Shown piece by piece: positions 10,415 through 19,000 of a stretch of DNA of 64,000 bases (its first letter is position 1; every line of letters starts with the position of its first letter). The notes under the pieces were generated by a model. The model was not told the DNA's origin, did no database searches, and saw only the letters and a list, made by a program, of their open reading frames with translations. Both the position numbers and the translations under genes were made by a program. This stretch comes from Bordetella parapertussis. Its GTDB lineage: Bacteria; Pseudomonadota; Gammaproteobacteria; Burkholderiales; Casimicrobiaceae. The stretch covers positions 1 to 64,000 of the forward strand of contig CALQLA020000025.1 of NCBI GenBank assembly GCA_943331295.2, given 5' to 3'.

Positions 10415-11566
10415 ATGGACACCAAGACGATGAGCGGAAACGGCACCGACGCTCCCCCCTTCCTGCGCCTCGAGAACATCGGCAAGAACTTCGGCAGCTT
10501 CGCCGCGCTGCGCGACGTCAGCCTCGACGTCGGGAAGGGCGAGTTCGTCTGCTTCCTGGGGCCGTCCGGCTGCGGCAAGTCGACGCTGCTGCGCGTCATC
10601 GCCGGGCTCGAGCGCCAGTCCGGCGGCCGCATCTTCCAGTCGGGGCAGGACATCTCCTTCGCCCGGCCGGCGGAGCGCAAGATCGGCATCGTCGTGCAGT
10701 CCTACGCACTGTTCCCCAACCTGTCCGTCGCCGACAACATCGCCTACGGGCTGAAGAACCAGCGGCAGCAGCGCGCGGAGATCGCGGCGACGGTGACGCG
10801 CCTGCTCGAGCTGGTCGGACTGTCCGGCATCGAGCAGCACTTCCCGGCGCAGCTGTCGGGCGGCATGCAGCAGCGCGTCGCGCTGGCGCGGGCGATCGCG
10901 CCGTCGCCGCGGCTGCTGCTCCTCGACGAGCCGCTCTCGGCGCTCGACGCGCAGGTGCGCCTGCACCTGCGCCAGCAGATCAAGGAGCTGCAGCACCGGC
11001 TCGGCCTCACCACGATCCTCGTCACCCACGACCAGGAGGAGGCGCTGACGATGGCCGACCGCGTGGTCGTGATGAACGGCGGCCGGATCGAGCAGATCGC
11101 CGCGCCGACCGCGCTCTACGACGCGCCCGCGACGCCGTTCGTCGCGAGCTTCGTCGGCAAGATGAACTTCCTCCGCGGCAAGCTCGTCGCCGGCGGCCGG
11201 CTGCGGATCGGCGACGCGGAATTCGCGCTGCCGCCCGGCGCGCCGGCGCCCGACGCGCAGGCGGCAATCACGGCCTGCTTCCGCCCCGAGGACGTGCGCA
11301 TCGCGCAGGGCCGCGCGGACAGCGGCGAGGTGTTCGCGGCGACGATCGCCTCGATCGAGTTCCTCGGCCCGTTCTGGCGCGCGACGCTTGCCGTGCCGAA
11401 GCTCGGCACCGACGCGCTGACCGTCGATTTCTCCAGCAACGACACGCGCGACATGGCGCTGCGCGAAGGCGGCGCGATCGACATCAGCCTGCGCGCGGGT
11501 GCGCTGCGGGTGTTCCGGGTCGACCCGCAGGCGCCGGCCGTCGCCCTCCAGGCCGCGGCCGGCTAG
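10415..11566 (+). CDS. ABC transporter ATP-binding protein (2-AEP/spermidine-putrescine type)
   Basis: Walker A GPSGCGKSTLLRVIAG, signature LSGGMQQRVALARA. Confidence 0.93.
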   Translation: MDTKTMSGNGTDAPPFLRLENIGKNFGSFAALRDVSLDVGKGEFVCFLGPSGCGKSTLLRVIAGLERQSGGRIFQSGQDISFARPAERKIGIVVQSYALFPNLSVADNIAYGLKNQRQQRAEIAATVTRLLELVGLSGIEQHFPAQLSGGMQQRVALARAIAPSPRLLLLDEPLSALDAQVRLHLRQQIKELQHRLGLTTILVTHDQEEALTMADRVVVMNGGRIEQIAAPTALYDAPATPFVASFVGKMNFLRGKLVAGGRLRIGDAEFALPPGAPAPDAQAAITACFRPEDVRIAQGRADSGEVFAATIASIEFLGPFWRATLAVPKLGTDALTVDFSSNDTRDMALREGGAIDISLRAGALRVFRVDPQAPAVALQAAAG

Positions 11567-11600
11567 CCGTGGCCGCGCACGCTCCGGGAATGCCGTCGCC

Positions 11601-13313
11601 ATGACCGCCGCCGTCAATCCTGCCGCCGAACGACCCGACCTGCTGGCGTCGATGGAGGGCGCCGTCCGCAAGACCGTCGCGTTCATCGTGCTGGCGGTGC
11701 TGGTGCTGGTGATCGTGCTGCCGCTCTACGCGGTGCTGTCGAAGAGCATGCAGGACGCCTCCGGCAACTTCGTCGGCTGGAGCAACTTCGTGTTCTACGC
11801 CGGCAACGCGGCGCTGCACAAGTCGATCTGGAACAGCGTGTTCGTGAGCATGCTGACGGCGGCGATCACCGTGCCGCTGGCACTGGCCTACGCCTACGCG
11901 CTGACGCGCAGCTGCATTCCGCAGAAGGCGCTGTTCAAGGGCATCGCGCTCTTGCCGCTGCTGGCGCCGTCGCTGCTGCCGGCGATCGCGCTGACGTTCA
12001 TCTTCGGCAACCAGGGCTACCTGAAGCCGCTGCTCGCGGGCCACAGCATCTACGGCCCCATCGGCATCGTCATCGCGCAGAGCTTCCACTGCTTTCCGCA
12101 CGCGGTGCTTATCCTCACGACCGCGCTCGCGCTGTCGGATCGCCGGCTCTACGAGGTCGCGGAAACGCTCGACACCTCGCGCTGGCGCATGTTCTGGACG
12201 ATCACGTTCCCGTCGATTCGCTACGGCGTGATCAGCGCGTTCGTCGTGGTGTTCACCGTGGCGATCGTCGACTTCGGCGTCGCCAAGGTGATCGGCGGGC
12301 AGTACAGCGTGCTCGCGATCGAGATCTTCCGGCAGATCATCGGCCAGCAGAACTTCCAGATGGGCTCGGTGATCGGCGTCATCCTGCTGATCCCGTCGCT
12401 GCTGTCGTTCGCGGTCGACTACCTGATGCGCAGGAAGCAGGTCTCGCAGTTCGGCTCGCGCGCCACGCTGCTGCACCCCACGCCGTCGTTCTGGTTCGAC
12501 GCCGCGATGCTCGCCGTCGTCTCCCTGATCGCGTTCCTGGTCCTCACCATTGTCGCGACGGCGTTCTTCGCGTCGTTCGTGAAGATGTGGCCGTACGACC
12601 TGTCGTTCTCGCTCGCGAGCTACAACTTCAAGGCGTTCGACCCGGCGGGCTGGAAGCCGTACTGGAACAGCCTGGTGATGGCGAGCTGGACCGCGGGGAT
12701 CGGCACGGTGCTGGTCTTCGCCGGCGCCTACCTGATGGAGAAGGGCAAGGCGATCGCGCCGCTGCGGGCGCTGCTGCCGCCCTTCGCGATGATCCCGCTG
12801 GCCGTGCCGGGCATCGTGCTGGGCCTGGGCTACGTGTTCTTCTTCAACGCGCCCAACAACCCGCTCAACGTCCTCTACGACACCATCGCGCTGCTGGCGA
12901 TGTGCACGATCGCCCACTACTACACGGTGCCGCACGTGGCCGCGGTGACCGCGCTGAAGCAGCTCGACGCCGAGATCGAGGCGGCCGCCGACGCGCTGGG
13001 CGTGCCGTTCTGGACCACGCTGCGGCGGGTGACGATCCCTATCTGCCTGCCGGCCATCCTGGACATCGGCACCTATTTCTTCGTCAACGCGATGACGACG
13101 GTGGCGGCGGTGATCTTCATCTATTCTCCGCAGACCGAGGTGGCGTCGATCGCCGTGGTTGCGATGGACGACACCGGCGACACCGGCGCCGCGTGCGCGA
13201 TGGCGCTGATGATCGTGTACACGTCGGCCGGCGTGAAGATCGCGCAGTGGCTGCTGACGAAATGGCTGTTCCGGCGGGGGCAGGCGTGGCGCGCCGCGCC
13301 CGCCGGTTCATGA
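11601..13313 (+). CDS. ABC transporter permease, double-length (2-AEP type)
   Basis: 571-aa multi-TM protein with two binding-protein-dependent transport domains. Confidence 0.88.
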   Translation: MTAAVNPAAERPDLLASMEGAVRKTVAFIVLAVLVLVIVLPLYAVLSKSMQDASGNFVGWSNFVFYAGNAALHKSIWNSVFVSMLTAAITVPLALAYAYALTRSCIPQKALFKGIALLPLLAPSLLPAIALTFIFGNQGYLKPLLAGHSIYGPIGIVIAQSFHCFPHAVLILTTALALSDRRLYEVAETLDTSRWRMFWTITFPSIRYGVISAFVVVFTVAIVDFGVAKVIGGQYSVLAIEIFRQIIGQQNFQMGSVIGVILLIPSLLSFAVDYLMRRKQVSQFGSRATLLHPTPSFWFDAAMLAVVSLIAFLVLTIVATAFFASFVKMWPYDLSFSLASYNFKAFDPAGWKPYWNSLVMASWTAGIGTVLVFAGAYLMEKGKAIAPLRALLPPFAMIPLAVPGIVLGLGYVFFFNAPNNPLNVLYDTIALLAMCTIAHYYTVPHVAAVTALKQLDAEIEAAADALGVPFWTTLRRVTIPICLPAILDIGTYFFVNAMTTVAAVIFIYSPQTEVASIAVVAMDDTGDTGAACAMALMIVYTSAGVKIAQWLLTKWLFRRGQAWRAAPAGS

Positions 13314-13384
13314 TGCAGGACGCGCGCAACGGGCCGCCAGGCAGGATTTGCCGCCGGCGCGGAACTACACAACGAGGAGGAGCA

Positions 13385-14443
13385 ATGAGTCGAGGAATCC
13401 GTTTCGGTTCGATCGCGCGGCGGGCGCTGGTGGCGGCTGTCGCCATCGCGGCGGCGGCGGGCAGCCACGCGCAGACGGCGGGCAAGACGACGCTGACCGT
13501 GTACACGTCGCTGCAGAAGGAAGTGCTGGCGGCGTACGAGGAAGCGTTCCGGAAGAGCAATCCCGATATCCAGATCGGCTGGGTGCGCGATGCCGGCGGC
13601 GTGATCCACGCCCGGCTTCTCGCCGAGCGCGACAACCCGCGCGCCGACGTGATCTTCGGCCTCCCCGTCACCGACATCCTGTCGCTCGAGAAGGAAGGCA
13701 TGATCGAGCGCTACGCGCCCAAGGGCTACGAGGCGCTGAAGCCCAAGTTCCGCGACGGCAACAAGCCGCCGATCTGGACCGGCATCGACATGTACGTCAA
13801 CGTGATCTGCTTCAACACCGTGGAGGCGCAGAAGCGCGGGCTGCCGAAGCCGACGCACTGGACCGACCTCGCCAAGCCGGTCTACAAGGGCCAGGTCGCG
13901 ATGCCCAACCCGGCGGCGAGCAACACGGGCTACGGCTACGTGCACAGCTGGCTGCAGACGATGGGCGAGCAGCCGGGATGGGCGTTCATGGACGGGCTGC
14001 ACGCGAACATCGGCGTCTACACCAACTCGAGCTCGACGCCCTGCAAGCTCGCCGCGACCGGCGAGTACGCGATCGGGCTGTCGACCGACCTCACGGCGCC
14101 CTCGATGAAGACCAAGGGCGCGCCGATCGACATCGTGATCCCGGTCGACAAGACGGCATGGGACATCGAGGCCAAGGCGATGCTGAAGAACAGCAAGAAC
14201 GCCGCGGCCGCGAAGCGACTGCTCGACTGGGGCACGAGCCGCGAGGCCAACGAGGAGTTCATCAAGTTCATCGGCTCGGTCGGGCTCTCGGGGCTGACCA
14301 GCACGCCGCCGCCGAACTCGGTGACCAACGGCGACGCGATGGCCGCCGACCTCGACCTGCAGTGGTCGATCGACAACCGCTCGCGGATCATCGCGGAATG
14401 GTCGAAGCGCTACAGCTCGAAGTCGGAGCCGAAGGGGAAGTGA
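13385..14443 (+). CDS. ABC transporter substrate-binding protein (2-AEP/iron type), paralogue of 6152..7204
   Basis: TLTVYTSLQKEVLAAYEEAFRKSNPDIQIGWVRDAGG; strong similarity to the first SBP. Confidence 0.88.
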   Translation: MSRGIRFGSIARRALVAAVAIAAAAGSHAQTAGKTTLTVYTSLQKEVLAAYEEAFRKSNPDIQIGWVRDAGGVIHARLLAERDNPRADVIFGLPVTDILSLEKEGMIERYAPKGYEALKPKFRDGNKPPIWTGIDMYVNVICFNTVEAQKRGLPKPTHWTDLAKPVYKGQVAMPNPAASNTGYGYVHSWLQTMGEQPGWAFMDGLHANIGVYTNSSSTPCKLAATGEYAIGLSTDLTAPSMKTKGAPIDIVIPVDKTAWDIEAKAMLKNSKNAAAAKRLLDWGTSREANEEFIKFIGSVGLSGLTSTPPPNSVTNGDAMAADLDLQWSIDNRSRIIAEWSKRYSSKSEPKGK

Positions 14444-14622
14444 CGGGGATCGGCGGCGCGGTATGATCGGGGTTGACGAAGCGGCCTGCCTGCGGCGCAC
14501 CGGCGCCCAAGGGCAGGCGCCACCGCCCGCCCCGCAGCGCGCCGCCTGACCGGCGGCGGGGAAAGAGGGATCCGGCGGCGCGTTGTCGCCTTGCCGCCCC
14601 CCCCACCGACCTCCTTACACCG

Positions 14623-15264
14623 ATGAGCCTGGTTGTCGGCGCCCGCGCACCGCGCCGCGGCAACGCGTTATCCCGCTGGCTCGGCCGCGCGACCCTCCGG
14701 CTGATCGGCTGGCGGCTCGAGGGTGCGATTCCCGACGCGCCGAAGATGGTGATGATCGGCGCGCCGCACACGACGAACTTCGACGGCGTGATCGCGTTCG
14801 CGACCGTCATCGCGTTGGGCCTCGACGCGCGGATCATGATCAAGGCGTCGGCGTTCCCCGGCCTCGCGGGACGCCTTCTCGACTGGGCCGGCGCGATACC
14901 GATCGAGCGCGGCAGCCCGCAGGGCTTCATCGAGCAGACCATCGGGACGTTCGCGCGGCGGGAGCGGATGCTCCTCGTGCTGGCTCCCGAGGGGACGCGC
15001 GCCGCGGCCCCCGAGTGGAAGCGCGGCTTCCATCTCATCGCGCTGGGCGCCGGGGTGCCGATCGTCCCCGCCGCCTGCAACTACCGGACGAAGGTGATCA
15101 CGTTCGGGCCGGCGGTGATGCCCGGCGGCGACTACGCGGCCGACCTCGCGCGCATCCTCGCGTTCGTCCATGCCCAAGGCTATCCGCGGCACCCCGAGCG
15201 GCTGTCGCGGCCGCTCGCGGAACTGGCCGATCGCGATTGGCAGCCGGCGGCGAAGGACGAGTAG
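14623..15264 (+). CDS. 1-acyl-sn-glycerol-3-phosphate acyltransferase family protein
   Basis: MIGAPHTTNFDGVIA and APEGTRAAAPEWKRGF motifs. Confidence 0.8.
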   Translation: MSLVVGARAPRRGNALSRWLGRATLRLIGWRLEGAIPDAPKMVMIGAPHTTNFDGVIAFATVIALGLDARIMIKASAFPGLAGRLLDWAGAIPIERGSPQGFIEQTIGTFARRERMLLVLAPEGTRAAAPEWKRGFHLIALGAGVPIVPAACNYRTKVITFGPAVMPGGDYAADLARILAFVHAQGYPRHPERLSRPLAELADRDWQPAAKDE

Positions 15265-15302
15265 CCTCCAACGCGTTCACCTTTCGCGGCGGCGGGCCAG
15301 GC

Positions 15303-15860
15303 CTACTGGCATAGAGCGGGGCGTGGCTCGGCGCCGTTCACATCGCACACCCTCTTCCGCATCATCCCGTCGTTGTAATGGGCGACGCCGGGGTTGCTGC
15401 GACTCTGGCAGGCCGAATGCTGCAAGATTTGGTAGACAAGAAATCCTACCGGCACGATCTGGTCGCAGGCGTGCAGGGTCATGCACAGCGGCTTCGTTCC
15501 GCTGCCGTCGTTGACCAGCCGGCCCGCATTGTCGACCGACAGCAAGATGTCGGGAGGGATCAGTTGCCCTCCGGAGGGCGTATTCACGTACCCGAACGTC
15601 CCCGCGGGCTTCTGGACGAGGCACTGGTGCAGCGTGGGCTCCGCCGCGGTGAACTTGCCGAAGGCCACCGGGATGGTGGCCCAGGGGAAGCCGACGCGGG
15701 ACTTGATCGCGTTGGTCTGGGCGTCGATCACGGCGACGCTGTCGGTCGCCTGGTCAGCCACGTAGACGTAGCGACGGTCGGAGATGGTGATGGACGAGAG
15801 CGGCAACGCGCTCGGTGGCGCAGACATCGAGCAGGCGGCCCGCGAACCCGGCGCCTGCAT
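15303..15860 (-). CDS. YVTN-type beta-propeller-repeat-like protein, small; N-terminus uncertain
   Basis: RRYVYVADQATDSVAVIDAQTNAIKSRVGFPWATIPVAFGKF. Confidence 0.5.
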   Translation of the reverse strand: MQAPGSRAACSMSAPPSALPLSSITISDRRYVYVADQATDSVAVIDAQTNAIKSRVGFPWATIPVAFGKFTAAEPTLHQCLVQKPAGTFGYVNTPSGGQLIPPDILLSVDNAGRLVNDGSGTKPLCMTLHACDQIVPVGFLVYQILQHSACQSRSNPGVAHYNDGMMRKRVCDVNGAEPRPALCQ

Positions 15861-16023
15861 CGTCGGGCCAGGACGCGGTCTCGCCGCGCAGGACCCGGCA
15901 GAGCAGGCGAGAAGGCGAACGGTCAGGCTTTTCCTCGAGGAAAGCGTGGCCGGTCCCCTTTTCCCGGCTGTCGTTCCAGGTCAGGGCGGGTCCGGGGGGG
16001 TGTCCGCATCTCTCGACGAGCCG

Positions 16024-19000
16024 CTAGGGAGAGGCGGCTCGGCGCACCACCATGGACGGATCGCCCAGCAGGATCCAGGTGCGGCGCACGTCCATGTTGG
16101 TGGTGGCGGCCTTGGCGGCGGCGGCCGCCTCGCCGAGCGTCATCGGGGTCGCGCCGTACAGCCTACCGATCATCGCCTGGTTCATCTTGGACTGCGGCTC
16201 CGGCTCGGTCAGTCCCGACGACGCCCACACCGCCACCGCGCCACCGTTCTGGGCCTTGATCAGCGCCTTGGCCAGCGGATAGGTGTACAGGTCCTGGATG
16301 AACCCGTTGAGGCAGGTCATCGCCAGGAACACCGGCGTCCGGTCGTCATTGGCGAGCTCGAGCGCGCTGGTCGAGTCGAACAGCCCGGACCAGAGTTCGT
16401 TCGAGCCGTGGCCGACGTAGTTGACCAGGGCCTTGCCCGCATTGAGGCCGGCGAGCAGCTCGCCGTACGGGTCCGGGTCGCTGGCCTGGAAAACGTTGGT
16501 CACCGTCAGCGACCGCGGCAGCAACGCCGCCACGCTGGCGGAGTAGGGCGCGAAGTCCTCGCGCTCGTTGAGGGGGGCGCCGGTCACCAGCAGGGCCTCG
16601 TTCTTCCAGCTGGCCGGAGGCGTCGCATCGTAGCCCACGATCCGGGCCACCATCAGGTCGGCCTCGGCGGCCGACTCCGCCGGCAGGCGTCCGATCGCCA
16701 GCTCCGGCAGGCCGTCCTCGTTGAAATCGACGAACCAGTCGTCCGACGCCGTCTCCAGGAACGCCGTGTCGACCAGCTTGACCGGCAGCAGGTCGGGCAC
16801 CGTCGTGTCCATGAAGTTGCGCGGATCGAAGGTGCCGTTGCCCAGCAGCAGCACGAAGCGCGGCTTGGTCGTCCAGCCCGCCTTCGCGGTCGCGAGGAAA
16901 TTCCGCAGCGCGAACGGCGTCTTCACGCCGAAGCTGAATTCGTCGTAGATATCCTGCACGTCGATGCGCGCGACCTTGAGCCCCTTCGAGGTGCGCAGCG
17001 CCGCCAGCGGGGCGGCGCTGTCGAGCAGGCTCGCGTGGCCGAGAATCACCAGGTCGTAGCCGGCCCGCACCGCATGCCACGACGAGGGGCGGTTGGCGGT
17101 CACGGCGGGCGCCTTGATCTGGTCGTCGGTCACGGCCAGCAGCGTGCGCGTGCCGGTGCCGACGGTGGGCACGATGGTGAACGCGTAGTTCGGCGCGCTG
17201 CCGCTCACCTTGCCCGTCACCAGCGATGGGTTGGCCGGATCGGTGATGTCGAGCACCGTGATCGCCTGCGTGCCGAAGCCGCCGATGGTCGTCGTTTTCT
17301 TGACGGGGGCGGTGAAGCGCAGCTGGTCGCCGTCGGCAAGGTAGCTGTGCGGGTAGGTGAGCTGCACGTCGTCCACGACGGTCACGTCGTCCGGGCTCGC
17401 GCCGGTCAGGGTCAGCGTGTTCGGCCCTTCGTTCACCACGGCCACCGGGAAGCTCGCCTCGACGTTGGCCTGGCCCCTGAAGGACACGGCGCCCACCGGC
17501 CTCCCGTTGAGCGACACCGCCACCGCGTGCGGCCCCATGGTCGCGCCCTGCAGCCTGACGCGCAGCAGGGACGCGCCACCGGCCGGATGGTAATGCGCCA
17601 CGACGATCGGCTGATCGGTCGGCGCGTCGGTGATGATCGGCCCGAAGAAGTTGTTGCGGTCGCCGTTGGAGAGCTCCGTGAAGTAGATCGTCCGCGGCTT
17701 CCAATCGACGGTGGCCGGGAAGCTCGCCACACCGGCCGCGCCCCTGGACGTGCCGCCGGTGCTCATCCGCAGGCCCGGCGCCGCGCCGGCGACCAGCCAG
17801 TACGATTGGGTGTCCGACCAGACCGTATCGATCCCCCGGCCGTAGAAAAGGACGGCGTCGGTCGGATCGAACTTGCCCCCCTCCTCGCCGGCGACGAGGA
17901 TCGGCTGCTGCATGCCGTTGACGTAGAGCTGCAGCTTCCGCGGATCGGTCTTCGCGCTGATCCCGGCGGCCACCAACTGCGGCTGCGTGATGCGATACCA
18001 GCCTTCGGCTTTCGCCTCGAGCCGCACCGCGGGGCCGGCGGCCAGCGTGTACTGCTGCGCGACGGCGGCCGGCGAGGCGGCGCCGGCCGTGTTCGCGGCC
18101 GCGCTGACGCCCACCGATTTCAACGACAAGCTCTTGGCGTTGGGGCCCGACAGGCCGCTCACGCTGCCCACGCTGGAGAGCGGCACCGCAATGTCCGGAT
18201 CGTCCAGCGCGCCGGCGCTCCCGGTGGCCACGGGGCGATTGCGCAGCATCTGCACCGTGCCCGGGGCCCGGGTCGCGATGTCGGTCTCGGCGCCGAGCTT
18301 GGACACCGCCGGCCCGTACCACGTCTTCTTGCCGCTCAGGTCCACCTCTTCCAGCCAGTACACCGCGCCGGCACCGACGCCGCTATCGCGCCAGCGGCGC
18401 GTCTGGCCGGCGGTGAAGGTGGTGCCGGCGCCGCCGATCAAGGCCGTGCCGGCGAGCAGCGACGCGTTGAGCTTGAGCTTCTGGCCCTTCTCCTCGCGGT
18501 AGAGGTTGAAGCCGAGGTTGTTGACCTCGCGGCCGGTGATCAGCTGGATCAGGTTGCCGCTTGCGTCCGGGGTTGCGGTGAAGGACTGCAGGCGGATCTG
18601 CGTGGGCGCTGCAATCGTCGCCGTCGGCACAACCTCCCCGGTGCTCAGAATGGTCGACGTGTAGAGGCTGGTGCCATTCGAGAACAGGATTTGGGCCGAT
18701 TGGCCGGAAGAGAGGCCGGTCGCAGCGGTTCCCACGAACAACTTTCCGGCGGTGCCTCCTCCCCCGTTGTAGGGACCCGCCCAGCCGGCAATGATGAGCG
18801 TTCTGTCCGCCGTCCAGCCGACGCCGCTGCTGGCGGCAAACTTCAACGAATGAACATTGCTCCCCAGGCTGATATTCGAATCGCTCGTCAATTGCAGGGT
18901 CGACGTACTGCTGACGATCGTATTTGTGGCGATGCCCGTCGTAGCGAGCGTGCCGCCGTTCAACACCACCTGTGAAGCATAGCTGGCCGTGGTGGAGACG

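Noticed and set aside
15784-18975. 1063-aa plus-strand ORF
   Set aside because: Antisense to the S26/PATR/C25 ORF; Arg/His/Gly-rich, no domain sense; typical high-GC shadow ORF
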